From: Planctomycetota bacterium
Lineage (GTDB): Bacteria; Planctomycetota; Brocadiia; SM23-32
Assembly (NCBI GenBank): GCA_021161675.1
Contig: JAGHAF010000108.1
Coordinates: 1-45,731 of the forward strand
Direction of reading: 5' to 3'
Length of the DNA stretch: 45,731 nt
Each line of letters starts with the position of its first letter. Positions within the stretch are counted from its first letter, which is position 1. Positions 24,958 through 33,557 of this stretch are shown here, in pieces. The position numbers were made by a program, and so were the translations under genes. Under the pieces are notes generated by a model, which did no database searches, was not told the DNA's origin, and saw nothing but the letters and a program-made list of their open reading frames with translations.

Positions 24958-25184
24958 CGATCACGATCCTCGCGGATCAAGTCCAGGCTGCTGGCAAAGC
25001 GGCGGCCGGCGAATCTCTGCTTCCAGCCGTCCAGCATGGCTGCTATATCCCGGTTGCTTGCTCCGGCGGCCTGTTCTATCAACAGCTTGGCCTCGCTTTG
25101 CAGGGACCGGCCGTGCCGCCTGGCGCGGGCCTCGATCCGCTTGATTGTCTGCTCGTCCAGTCCACGAAGCACAAGGTCGGGCAT
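24954..25184 (-). CDS. vapB: VapB/FitA-like ribbon-helix-helix antitoxin
   Basis: A 76-residue antitoxin. The N-terminal 'MPDLVLRGLDEQTIKRIEARARRHGRS' is the DNA-binding ribbon-helix-helix of the FitA/Phd-Arc type, followed by 'SEAKLLIEQAA'. The C-terminal half ('WKQRFAGRRFASSLDLIREDRD') would wrap around the toxin. ATG 25184 has GGGAGG eight bases upstream. The longer frame to 25319 would run through the promoter. It should repress its own operon with VapC. Confidence 0.88.
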   Translation of the reverse strand: MPDLVLRGLDEQTIKRIEARARRHGRSLQSEAKLLIEQAAGASNRDIAAMLDGWKQRFAGRRFASSLDLIREDRDR

Positions 25185-25211
25185 GGCAATACCTCCCACG
25201 GACAGGAACCA

Positions 25212-25253
25212 GCTAACTACTATGATGATAGCACCTGGCCGCACGCCTGGCAA
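25212..25253 (-). promoter_or_regulatory. vapBC promoter and putative autoregulatory operator
   Basis: Minus strand: TTGCCA (25253-25248), a 17-base spacer, TATCAT (25230-25225). The -10 lies inside an imperfect palindrome (25212-25232, GCTA...TAGC ends), a suitable binding site for a VapBC complex. Confidence 0.6.
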
Positions 25254-25283
25254 GAAACATCTCTCCAGCTTGCCCTCCGTAGT

Positions 25284-25312
25284 CCCGCGACGGTTCGTCC
25301 CGCAGTCGCGGG
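25284..25312. other. Strong hairpin between vapBC and the QueG-like genes
   Basis: An eight-base perfect stem, CCCGCGAC (25284-25291) with GTCGCGGG (25305-25312), in the region between the vapBC promoter and the end of the QueG-like gene. No T-run follows. Confidence 0.4.
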
Positions 25313-25321
25313 CTCTCACCG

Positions 25322-25378
25322 CCCTGAGCCCTTCGACGTTGCTCAGGGCCGCGAGCTTGTCGGACGGCTTGTCGAAGA
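25322..25378. repeat. REP-like palindromic repeat
   Basis: CCCTGAG (25322-25328) and CTCAGGG (25342-25348) flank a CCTTCGAC core. A segment with GAGCTTGTCG and GGCTTGTCGAAG follows. This matches the widely scattered 'CCCTGAGC...TTCGAC...GCTCAGGG' intergenic palindromes seen in many bacterial genomes. It lies at the 3' end of the QueG-like operon. Confidence 0.6.
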
Positions 25379-25458
25379 GCTGCGGAACGAAGGATGGTGT
25401 CTGCTCTGCGGTGAAAAGTGCCTGAACGGTTACGGATACCCCACGAACAGACGGCCGC

Positions 25459-26418
25459 TCATTGGACGTACGGAGCCGCGAGGAGGTGCTCCTTCGGATA
25501 CGCGCGCCAGCCCCTCAGGTGCGGCGGCACACAGACCCTCATGCAGGCCCCCATGACGTGTGATCCCGCCTCGATACCGGCGCTCTCCCACTTTCTGTGC
25601 AGGGCGGCAAGCAGGTTTTCGTCATTCACCTCCGCGTCCTCGGGAGGCATCTCCGTGAACTCCTGGCCGAAGTACTCCGGCCCTTCCTGGGCCACCAGGT
25701 TGACCTGCTCGCTCCAGGCGCAGCGCCAGTGGTCTACCTTCGCGTATTTGAAAGTCCGGTCCCCGATAGTGCAGCTCTCCAGGTTGTCGGGATCAATCGC
25801 TCCGAGGGGACATGCCTCGACGCAGGCCATGCACATGTCGCACAGAGGCGGCCCGGAGTACATCGGGTCCGGCGCCAGCGGCGCATCGGTAATGATCGTG
25901 TCGAAGCGCTGCCTGACGCCGAACTCGGGCGAGATGAGCAGGCTGTGCAGGCCCAGCTCTCCCAGGCCCGCCGCCGCCGCGGCATGACGGTGTGAGAAGT
26001 TGGCGCACCACGCGCTGGGGATGTCCTTGTAAGGATGCACTCTCCAACTGCCGGAGACGGGTATCGCCACCGCTTCGTGGCCCTCGTCCTCCAGCAGACG
26101 CGATATCTTCAGGGCGGCGCGGTTGAGCATGTATCCGATGGTCTCGTTCTGGTGCTGTCCGAGCGCCATCATGCTCGAGGCGGGCTCCTTGCCGGCCCGA
26201 TCGAACATGGCGTAGGGATAGCGGATGGCAATGACCACCACCGCCCTGGCGCCGGGCAGAAGGGCCTCGGGGCGCAACATGCGCGGGGCCGAATGGTAGC
26301 GCTCCGGGTCGGCGATGCCGACCAGGTCCATCCGCCAATCGCGTGCCAGCTTCTTGACCCGTGCTGTAAGCGTGTCACTCAAGTGATTCTGCTCCCTGAC
26401 CGCTGTCTGCTGATCCAT
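25459..26418 (-). CDS. QueG-like 4Fe-4S protein, copy 2
   Basis: A 319-residue iron-sulfur protein related to epoxyqueuosine reductase (QueG) and similar corrinoid-linked reductases. It shows 'RMDLVGIADPERYHSA', 'LLPGARAVVVIAIRYP', 'GLGELGLHSLLISPEFG' and a ferredoxin motif 'CDMCMACVEACP' (C-x2-C-x2-C-x3-C-P). A second group is reduced to 'GACMRVCVPPH', so at most one full 4Fe-4S cluster is evident. The HEAT-repeat C-terminus of real QueG is absent. ATG 26418 has GAGG five bases upstream and overlaps the upstream paralogue by 44 bases. It is probably a redox partner or reductase of unknown substrate. Confidence 0.82.
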   Translation of the reverse strand: MDQQTAVREQNHLSDTLTARVKKLARDWRMDLVGIADPERYHSAPRMLRPEALLPGARAVVVIAIRYPYAMFDRAGKEPASSMMALGQHQNETIGYMLNRAALKISRLLEDEGHEAVAIPVSGSWRVHPYKDIPSAWCANFSHRHAAAAAGLGELGLHSLLISPEFGVRQRFDTIITDAPLAPDPMYSGPPLCDMCMACVEACPLGAIDPDNLESCTIGDRTFKYAKVDHWRCAWSEQVNLVAQEGPEYFGQEFTEMPPEDAEVNDENLLAALHRKWESAGIEAGSHVMGACMRVCVPPHLRGWRAYPKEHLLAAPYVQ

Positions 26419-27286
26419 TATTCCTCATATGCGGAGGGACGCAGGCCCGTTCGCAGGCGCGATCGGCGTATGAATACCACGTTTGCATCCCGCCCTCACG
26501 GCCTTTCCGTGCCTGCGCTTCCTGCACGTCTTCTTCTGTGATCTCCCCCTCCGGAGGCTCGACCGTCACGTCCAGGCCGTAGGTGTCCGGCCCCGCCCTG
26601 GCGAGCAGCATGAAGCGCTTCGACCACATGCAGCGCCATATATCCTTACGGGCCACGGCGAACGTGCGGTCGCCGACCCGGACATCCTCCAGCTTCTCCC
26701 CGTCCAGAGCGCTCGTATAGCATTGCTTGACGCACTCCATGCACCGGTCGCAGAGGGGGGGGCCGTCGTACATGGGGCTCGGCTCGAGCGGGGCGTCGGT
26801 GACCACGGAGATGAACTTCTGCCGCGTGCCGTATTCGTAGGTTATGGGGACGCCGTGCACGCCGAGTTCACCCAGGCCGGCGGCCACGGCGGCGACGTCA
26901 TGGTCGAAATCCGGCGTCCAGTAGGTGGGGATGTCCTTGTAGGGCCGCACGCGATACTGGCCCAGTTGCATAGGTATGGAGAGGAAGCCGCGGTTTTCCA
27001 GGTAGCGCGCCACGTCCATGGCCGCCATCAGGAGGTTGTGCGGCATATAGAAAAGGTCGAACATCTGCAGGGACATGTAGCTTTCGGCCTCGGTGCGCCC
27101 GGCCAGTTCGTACATCGCCCTGGGATAGCGCATTGCCATGGACACCGTGGCCTTCGCCCCCGGAAGGTGCGCCTGGGGCCTGAGCCTGTGGTGGACGCTC
27201 TGGAAACGATCATTGGGAGCTATGCCCACGAGGTCCATCCCGGCTTCGGCAGCGACGCGCCGGACACCATCAGCCAGCGATTCCAT
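26375..27286 (-). CDS. QueG-like 4Fe-4S protein, copy 1
   Basis: A 303-residue paralogue of the next gene, with the same layout: 'AGMDLVGIAPNDRFQS', 'HLPGAKATVSMAMRYP', 'GLGELGVHGVPITYEYG', 'YDGPPLCDRCMECVKQC' and 'CERACVPPHM'. The cluster motif is C-x2-C-x2-C-x3-C followed by Tyr instead of the usual Pro. The pair arose by tandem duplication and probably forms a heteromer or handles two related substrates. The start has GGGAG eight bases upstream. A strong promoter lies 130 bases upstream, so the mRNA has a leader of about 127 bases. Confidence 0.82.
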   Translation of the reverse strand: MESLADGVRRVAAEAGMDLVGIAPNDRFQSVHHRLRPQAHLPGAKATVSMAMRYPRAMYELAGRTEAESYMSLQMFDLFYMPHNLLMAAMDVARYLENRGFLSIPMQLGQYRVRPYKDIPTYWTPDFDHDVAAVAAGLGELGVHGVPITYEYGTRQKFISVVTDAPLEPSPMYDGPPLCDRCMECVKQCYTSALDGEKLEDVRVGDRTFAVARKDIWRCMWSKRFMLLARAGPDTYGLDVTVEPPEGEITEEDVQEAQARKGREGGMQTWYSYADRACERACVPPHMRNNGSADSGQGAESLE

Positions 27287-27419
27287 CTCAGTTCTCCCGA
27301 GTTGAGGTTGAGCAGGGCGGGCCAGTTTGTATGTCTCGCAGGTTTCGGCACGGGGGTATTTCCCGGCCTAATATCCGGTAAGCTTGGATAGCCTGCGCCA
27401 CGTTGCGCAAGCGGCGCCC

Positions 27420-27448
27420 ATCGTACGTCCTCTGATTGTTCCTGTCAA
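27420..27448 (-). promoter_or_regulatory. Sigma-70-like promoter of the QueG-like operon
   Basis: Minus strand: TTGACA (27448-27443), a 17-base spacer, TACGAT (27425-27420). The leader from about 27413 to 27287 contains several short inverted repeats (for example CCGG-N8-CCGG near 27380 and GGC...GGG...CCC...GCC just after it). Confidence 0.65.
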
Positions 27449-27578
27449 CCCGCCGGGCGCGCCTCACTGCCACGGTCTTCGCCACAAGGCAAATGCCTCG
27501 ATTGACCGTCGTGGGCTTGCTTCCCGCTCGGGGGGCTCGTTAAGATGAATGACCTGCTTTCGGGTGAGGTCCGTCGTC

Positions 27579-28748
27579 GTGGGAGAGCCTATCCTTCACG
27601 TCTATGCCGATTACAAGTGGACCGGGCCGTCAGGCCCGGTAGCCCGCCTGTGTCGGGAACTAAGCCGCCAGGGATGGCGTTCGGACCTGGTCTGCGCGCG
27701 CCCGCCTCCGGAGTCGGAGCGTTCTCTGGGCAGCCGCGCGCGCGAGATGGGACTTGGCGCCTTCGAGGAGGGCTTCTGCCTGGACAGTTCGTGCGGGCTG
27801 CGGGGGGCGATGCGGGACGTCAAGGCCCTCCGGGAACTCATCCGAGAGGGCGGCTACCGGCTGGTGCACTGTCACGGGAGCTGGGATCACTTCATCTGTG
27901 CGCTGGCGCTCCGTCGCAGGCGGGGGGCGACGTCCCTCGTGCGCACGGACCACAGGGGGCGCGCATATCGTCGCAATCCGTTCTGGCGCCGTTTCTACGG
28001 ACCTCGGACGCTGGATCACCTTATTGTGCTCAGCGACCGCTACGCAGCGCAGGCCGTTGACAGGATGAAGCTGGCCCCGGACTCAGTGAGCAGCGTGCGC
28101 GGGGCGGTGGATACGGAGGAATACCGGCCCGTCCAGCCCCCGCCCGAGCTGCGCAAGCGCCTGGGACTGGGGGCGCAGGACGTGGTTTTCGGCGTGGTGG
28201 CCCGGGTGCAATGGCACAGGCGGTTCGACGTACTCCTGGAGGCCGCGCTGCGGGTCCAGAGACAGTCCAGGCGCATCAAGATCGCCGTCTGCGGCCGCGG
28301 CACGCATAAGCGGGAGATACTCGACGAGCCGCTGGCCCGGTTGGGATTGGAGGGCACGGTTCTGCCGCTCGGATATCGGACGGACGACTACATGGATGTG
28401 CTTTCCACGTTCGACGCCGGCCTGATGTTGGCGCCGGGCAGCGACGGATCGTGCCGCGCGGCGCTCCAGATGGCGGCGATGGGCAAGCCCCTGCTGGTGG
28501 CCCGCAGGGGGACATTGCCGGACATCGTGGTCGACGGCGAGACGGGCGTCGTGATAGATGACAGCCCTGCCAACCTTGCCGAGGCCATGCTTCAGGTTGC
28601 GGCGGACAGGGATGCGCGAAGGCGGTGGGGCGTTGCCGGCCGACGCCGAATGCAGGAGCATTTCAGCCTCTCGGTTCAGGCCGAGCGAGTGCGCCAGGTG
28701 TATGAGAAGGTCCTCGGGCGGCGGCCAGAGCCTGCGCATGCCCCATGA
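27579..28748 (+). CDS. GT4 family glycosyltransferase
   Basis: A GT-B glycosyltransferase of about 389 residues from GTG 27579. The acceptor domain begins 'ILHVYADYKWTGPSGPVARL', then 'HCHGSWDHFICAL'. The donor domain has 'VFGVVARVQWHRRFDVLLEA' and 'CRAALQMAAMGKPLLVARRG'. The usual EX7E pair is not intact there: Ser-Cys-Arg stands where the first Glu is expected. It probably adds a sugar to lipopolysaccharide or a related lipid. GTG 27579 has GAGG nine bases upstream and gives a family-like N-terminus; ATG 27549 is the alternative (399 aa). It stands alone and faces the convergent PAS gene. Confidence 0.82.
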   Translation: MGEPILHVYADYKWTGPSGPVARLCRELSRQGWRSDLVCARPPPESERSLGSRAREMGLGAFEEGFCLDSSCGLRGAMRDVKALRELIREGGYRLVHCHGSWDHFICALALRRRRGATSLVRTDHRGRAYRRNPFWRRFYGPRTLDHLIVLSDRYAAQAVDRMKLAPDSVSSVRGAVDTEEYRPVQPPPELRKRLGLGAQDVVFGVVARVQWHRRFDVLLEAALRVQRQSRRIKIAVCGRGTHKREILDEPLARLGLEGTVLPLGYRTDDYMDVLSTFDAGLMLAPGSDGSCRAALQMAAMGKPLLVARRGTLPDIVVDGETGVVIDDSPANLAEAMLQVAADRDARRRWGVAGRRRMQEHFSLSVQAERVRQVYEKVLGRRPEPAHAP

Positions 28749-28782
28749 GGGCGGAGGGATATACCCGCCCCGGGGGGGAGGG

Positions 28783-30723
28783 TTACGCTGGCGGCTCGTC
28801 GCCGGCCAGCAGGGAGCGAATCGCGTCATTGAGCCTGCGCTCGGTGATGTCATGCAGGATAGCGTGCAGCGCGGTGACCTCGTCGCCGTCCCGCTCGGGA
28901 ACCAGCGTAATCTCGGCCCAGAAGCGCTCGCCATTGGCGCGTTGCATGAGCGCCTCCTCGCAGCGGGCCTCATCCGCGTTGCTGAGGGCGCCCTGCAGGA
29001 GGTCGCGGACACTGTCGCGGGCTGGCTCCGAGGCGAGTTCGGGGAATGACATCTTACGGAGAACGTCTTCGTCATGGCCCGTGATGTTGCGGGCGGCCCG
29101 GTTAGACCAGTTGATCGTGCCCTCTGCGTCGAGCGTGAACAGGGCATCGGGCAGGGCGTCGAGTGTCTTGTAAAGGGATGGGAGCGCCGAAACCTCCGGG
29201 TAGGACGGCTCGGTGGGCCTGCTGACGGTGTAGAAATGATCAATTCTTGAGACGTCGCTCCCGATGCGCTCGACCGGGGTGCTCCAGTAGCTGACGGTCT
29301 CACCACCGGCCGGGCCCTCCATGGAAAGGTCGTAATGTTCGATGTATCCGCCCTTGCCATGCGCCTGGCGAAGCGCGTCGAGGAAAGAGTCCGTTTTTTC
29401 ACTGACTCCTGCCAGCTCAGCGTCCAGCGCGTCGAGATAAACCTTGCCCTGGAGTGCGTTCTTATCGGCGCCGAACCACTCGGCTGCGGTCGAGTTGATC
29501 CATGCGATCTTGCCATCGGCGAGGACGACGACTCCGCACTGGAGCCGATCCACCCCATCCTCGAGGATGCCGGTCAGCTTCTTCATGTCGCTCCAGAGCT
29601 GCACTTCGGCCTTTTCGAGTCCTGCGACCTCGACGAACGTCATCACCAGGTGGTCTTCATCATTTCGGCGGAAGCGCGCGGCGCGCGCTTCGGTGGGGAT
29701 TCGGCTGCCGTCGTCGCGCTGGAGGTTGAGGCGGCTTTCGGCCTGTCCCAGTTCCATGGCGTTGTCAATGCATTCTCGCAGGGCCTCTTGGTCGGGCGGG
29801 GGCACGATGCTTTCCACGGGCTGGCCGAGCAGTTCGGCGGCGGTCTGCTCCAGCATGCTGCAAAAATGCCGGTTGCCATATTGGAGCTTGCCGTCCGGGC
29901 CGACCATGATAATTGCGGCGTTGGCGCTTTCGGTCAGGCTCTCATAGAGCTGCTCTTGGGGCGGGGCCGTGGGTTCTTCTTCGGCGACGCGGAGCAGGGC
30001 GGGGCGTTTGCTTATGGCCTGCTCGCGTTGAGCCCATTGGGCGATAACCAACGGAATGATTTTCGCGAAATGTTGCTCCTTTGCCAGGTAATAGTCGGCG
30101 CCGGTGTCAAATATGCGCGCCGCGGCCCTGGGGTTCCAGACGGGGGTCAGGCACAAGATGAAGATGGACGGGAGTTTCAGCTTGAGAATGTCGATAAGCG
30201 CCGTCGCGGCGTCGGGATCTGAGTCCCAGTTTATGATCGCCACGTCATAGTGGACACTCATGCTCAGTGTGTCGGACGTGGAAGGATGGAAATCTGTGCT
30301 CTCCACTTCGACGTTCTCAATGGTGTCTGCGATTGCCTTTTCAGTTGCGGCACGATGGGCCTCTACATTCTCAACGAGCATGATTCGAAGAGAAGATTCA
30401 AGGTGAATCTTCTCCCTGAGTGGAGCGATGGCGTGTTTGCCGGCCTGGTCGGCGGCCCGCTTGCTGCGTTCTTGCGCTTCGCTGCGCACCTTTGCGAGCG
30501 CCGGGGCAGCCCTGGGATGGCCCATTCTTGCGGCTTCTTCGAGGGCGATGATGGCCACTTCGAGGTTGCCGACCTTGTAAAGGCATATCCCCAGCCCGAA
30601 CCACGCCCGTATGTCCGTCGGATCGGTCTCTGTGGCCTCCATGTAGACGTCGGCGGCGGCATTATAGTCGCGTTGCTTGATAAGCTGGCCCGCCTGATAA
30701 AGCAATCGTGTCGCGTTTTCCAT
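28783..30723 (-). CDS. TPR / pseudo-receiver / triple-PAS signalling protein without output domain
   Basis: A 646-residue cytoplasmic protein. Residues 1-85 are TPR-like helices ('YNAAADVYMEATETDPTDIRA'). Residues 110-235 have a receiver fold ('LRIMLVENVEAHR', 'VHYDVAIINWDSDPD', 'FILCLTP', 'YYLAKEQH'). The acidic pair is missing and the phospho-acceptor Asp position appears to be Asn, so phosphorylation is doubtful. Three PAS domains follow (about 257-375, 385-500 and 525-640), the last ending 'HAILHDITERR'. There is no histidine kinase, GGDEF, EAL or DNA-binding part. It would act as a sensor scaffold for another protein. The divergent Ser/Thr kinase gene, with a 323-base gap, is the obvious candidate partner (inference). 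Confidence 0.83.
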   Translation of the reverse strand: MENATRLLYQAGQLIKQRDYNAAADVYMEATETDPTDIRAWFGLGICLYKVGNLEVAIIALEEAARMGHPRAAPALAKVRSEAQERSKRAADQAGKHAIAPLREKIHLESSLRIMLVENVEAHRAATEKAIADTIENVEVESTDFHPSTSDTLSMSVHYDVAIINWDSDPDAATALIDILKLKLPSIFILCLTPVWNPRAAARIFDTGADYYLAKEQHFAKIIPLVIAQWAQREQAISKRPALLRVAEEEPTAPPQEQLYESLTESANAAIIMVGPDGKLQYGNRHFCSMLEQTAAELLGQPVESIVPPPDQEALRECIDNAMELGQAESRLNLQRDDGSRIPTEARAARFRRNDEDHLVMTFVEVAGLEKAEVQLWSDMKKLTGILEDGVDRLQCGVVVLADGKIAWINSTAAEWFGADKNALQGKVYLDALDAELAGVSEKTDSFLDALRQAHGKGGYIEHYDLSMEGPAGGETVSYWSTPVERIGSDVSRIDHFYTVSRPTEPSYPEVSALPSLYKTLDALPDALFTLDAEGTINWSNRAARNITGHDEDVLRKMSFPELASEPARDSVRDLLQGALSNADEARCEEALMQRANGERFWAEITLVPERDGDEVTALHAILHDITERRLNDAIRSLLAGDEPPA

Positions 30724-31046
30724 TAGTTCTGCTCCCTAATGCTATCGTTCGAGCAGAGCGACGGGCGCACACAATCGGTCGCCCCGCGCCGTCCACGTTA
30801 CACGCAGAGCACATGGCTCATTCATACCTTCCGGGTTCTTCGCGGTCACCCAGTAGGCGAAGCGAACGGAAGTAGCTTTTCCTGCGGTGGTCGAACCGGA
30901 TAAAATACCTACTCGGACTTACCGAGGTGATCAAGCGCGGCTGCTTCTGCGACAAGCGCGGCAGCTTCATGGACCAGCTTCGCATTGTATATGGTATCGC
31001 CTTCAATGGGAATCAAGCAAGTCTTTTCTACCATGGGGACAGCGAT
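30724..31046. other. Divergent control region between PAS protein and kinase genes
   Basis: No gene seen. On the plus strand a good -10 (TAAAAT, 30901-30906) has a weak -35 (TTTCCT, 30878-30883) at 17-base spacing and could drive the kinase gene. The PAS gene has a GGGAGCAG ribosome site just before its ATG. Upstream in-frame starts for the kinase (GTG 30927, ATG 30969) fall in this region. Confidence 0.4.
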
Positions 31047-33557
31047 ATGGCGGAAGAAGAGAAAGAGCGCCGCTATGGTCGCTGCCTGGTAGAACACGTT
31101 ATCGGCTCCGGCGCCAGGGCGACAGTCTACCTCGCCTGGCACGAGGCGCTGGAAATACCGGTCGCAGTGAAGGTCGTGTCCAAGAGCGGCGAACGGCGCG
31201 ACGAGCATTTCAACGAGCGCTTCCAGCGCGAGGCGCGCATCGTCGCGCAACTACACCATCCGAACATCGTGCGCGTTTATGACTGCGGCGAGACAGAGGA
31301 CAGCTACTATCTCGTTCTGGAGTACATCGAGGGGGACAGCTGCCGCGATGAACTGGAGCGGGCGGGCGTCTTCGACTGGCGCACGGCCGCAAATGTTATC
31401 CGGCAGACTGCCGAAGCGCTGCGCCATGCCTACAAGAAGGGCATCATCCATCGGGATCTGAAACCCGGAAACATCATGATCGACCGGGAGGGCAACGTCC
31501 GGCTTGCCGATCTGGGACTGGCCAAGGAAGTGAGGCACAGCAACCTGTTCGCCACCGCGGAGGGCGACGTTTTGGGCACTCCTTACTACATGAGCCCGGA
31601 TCAAATCCGGCAGCCCGGGCAGGTGGACTTCCGATCGGATGTCTATTCCCTCGGAGCCACGTTTTTCCACCTCGTTACGGGGAAAGTGCCATTCGAGGCG
31701 CCCACTCCCTTCGAAATAATGACCAAACATCTCAGCGAGCCGCCACCAAATCCCAAAGACCTGCGCCCGGAGCTGCCCGACGAGCTCTGCGACATCATCC
31801 TGCGGTGCATGGCGAAAGAGCCCCAGGGACGCTACGAGAGCTACAGCCAGTTGCTCGACCAACTGGAAGCCTTGTTGGCGCTCGCTCCCGAAGCTGAAAC
31901 CAGCGTGAAAGAATCACCCGCAGGGGAGGCGGAATGCCGTGCCACCGCCGTGGGGCTGGAGCGAGAGTCAAAAGGCGCCTCGGAACAAGGAGCCCCCGCC
32001 GGCAAGCTCCCCCCGCTCTCTCCCTCCGAACTGCCCGTGAACAGTGAGAATATTCTCACCAAGGCGCTCGGTGTGGGCGCTCTTCTGGGCTACGTCTGTT
32101 TCGTGAGCTACCTGCATTACTTCATCGTGGCAATGGCCGGATTCTGGACGGGCCTGGCCGTCAGCATCGGGTTGGTCGCGTTCGCCGTGCTCTGGGGGTA
32201 TTGGGTGGTAGCCGTGCGAAAGGGGGGTGGCGCACAGATGCATGAGGGGGGCGAAAGCGATCTAAACAGCATACTGGCGGGCCTATGTGAGCGCCTTGCC
32301 CTGGAGGCGCCGCGGCTGGAGATCACTCGGCGAACAGACGCCGCCTGGAGCAGCTATTCTTTCTTCTCAAAGCCGGGAACCATTTACCTGCCGGGCGGCT
32401 GGCTGAAGACGATGGACCTGTCCGAGGAAGAAACCGAGGCATTCATAGCCCAAAGCCTTGCCGGCAGGTACGCCGGTGATTCCGATCTGCGCACAATGCT
32501 GGCTATCCCGGCAGGGCTGCTTGCCGCCGGGCGGGGGGCGCTCAGCGACCTGGCCCACGTGTTTCCCGGACTTCGCCCGGAGGCGCATTTTCGGCTGGCC
32601 CGGGTGCTTGCTCTGTCGCTCCTGTCCGCGGGCTGCGCGCTTATTGTCATCCTGTTTCTCAACTCGCCCCGCGCCGCTGGCCTCGAATTGATGTTCGCCG
32701 CTGTGCTGCTTCTGACGGCCGCATTTGAGCGGCACAGCCGCCTGATGGCGGACTCCTTCGCCTCCAAAGTGACACACAGAGAAGATGCAGTCCAGGCCCT
32801 CATAATCCTCTCCGCGCTCTCCAGCGTGGAGGGCAATCAGTTCATACTGGAGAGCATGGGCCAGACGCCACCCGAGCATCTCCTGCTGGGTGGGCCGCCC
32901 TCGCCCGTGCAGAAGTACCAGGTGGTGACGCAAGCGGTTTCCTACTATTACAGTGCGCAGCACGTACCTGACGTGCTGGAGTTCGCTGGCACACTGTTCT
33001 CGCCAGTGCCCCTTGCGGCCCATCGCCTCAATCGGTTGGGTGGCATCCCTCGTCAGACGTATAGAATCGCCAGGGGCCTCTCGTGGGCGGGACGCACTTA
33101 CGCCCGTATGTTGGGCGTGGACCCAGACCACGTGACAGGCATGTCCGAGCTGGTGAAGATAGGCTGGTATGGCGTCATCGGCATAGTAGGCGGGGCAACC
33201 GCCGTGGCGTTGTTTGCTATCCTGACGTACCTTACCGGTAAGCATTACCACACATTCCTGGCGGTGGTGGAGATCGTCGCGACCGTCACGGGGCTCGCGG
33301 TTGGCCGTCGCGCATACAGGGAGGGCTTCTGGGCGGGCCGGCTCGGCTGGGCTTGCACGGCGGCCTCCGTCGCGTTTACTTGCGCCGCCATGATTGGAAT
33401 CTGCCTGGTGGGCGGAAGCGGTTTCTCAGAGTTCGCGATGCAATTCCCGCTCAGCTTCGTCATTGTCCTCTTGTTTGTTGCGCTCGCAGCCATGCTCTAC
33501 GCACGCATCGCTGCCGCGCGCGGTGTCCAGATGGGGCATTGGCCGGTGGGGGGGTGA
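31047..33557 (+). CDS. Ser/Thr protein kinase fused to a membrane pseudo-M48 peptidase domain
   Basis: An 836-residue protein from ATG 31047. Residues 8-275 are a Hanks-type kinase: 'IGSGARATVYLA' (19-30), Lys42 in 'VAVKVV', 'HRDLKPGNIM' (135-144) and DLG (155-157) in place of DFG. All key catalytic residues are present. A disordered linker (280-335) precedes two membrane helices (about 336-392). Residues 403-665 follow the plan of HtpX/Ste24 (M48) peptidases: 'GTIYLPGGWLKTMDLSEEETEAFIA' (444-468), the segment before 'MADSFASKV' (567-575) and 'FSPVPLAAHRLNRL' (651-664). The zinc HExxH is replaced by a sequence around QSLAGRY (469-475) and the third Glu is also absent. More helices finish the protein. 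The pseudo-protease may be the sensor or binding domain of the kinase. Confidence 0.85.
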   Translation: MAEEEKERRYGRCLVEHVIGSGARATVYLAWHEALEIPVAVKVVSKSGERRDEHFNERFQREARIVAQLHHPNIVRVYDCGETEDSYYLVLEYIEGDSCRDELERAGVFDWRTAANVIRQTAEALRHAYKKGIIHRDLKPGNIMIDREGNVRLADLGLAKEVRHSNLFATAEGDVLGTPYYMSPDQIRQPGQVDFRSDVYSLGATFFHLVTGKVPFEAPTPFEIMTKHLSEPPPNPKDLRPELPDELCDIILRCMAKEPQGRYESYSQLLDQLEALLALAPEAETSVKESPAGEAECRATAVGLERESKGASEQGAPAGKLPPLSPSELPVNSENILTKALGVGALLGYVCFVSYLHYFIVAMAGFWTGLAVSIGLVAFAVLWGYWVVAVRKGGGAQMHEGGESDLNSILAGLCERLALEAPRLEITRRTDAAWSSYSFFSKPGTIYLPGGWLKTMDLSEEETEAFIAQSLAGRYAGDSDLRTMLAIPAGLLAAGRGALSDLAHVFPGLRPEAHFRLARVLALSLLSAGCALIVILFLNSPRAAGLELMFAAVLLLTAAFERHSRLMADSFASKVTHREDAVQALIILSALSSVEGNQFILESMGQTPPEHLLLGGPPSPVQKYQVVTQAVSYYYSAQHVPDVLEFAGTLFSPVPLAAHRLNRLGGIPRQTYRIARGLSWAGRTYARMLGVDPDHVTGMSELVKIGWYGVIGIVGGATAVALFAILTYLTGKHYHTFLAVVEIVATVTGLAVGRRAYREGFWAGRLGWACTAASVAFTCAAMIGICLVGGSGFSEFAMQFPLSFVIVLLFVALAAMLYARIAAARGVQMGHWPVGG

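Noticed and set aside
27287..27413. Cobalamin or other riboswitch in the QueG-like leader
   Set aside because: A few words (GGGAA, GAGACATAC) recall the class, but the conserved B12 box and overall fold are not there. Kept only as an uncharacterised leader.
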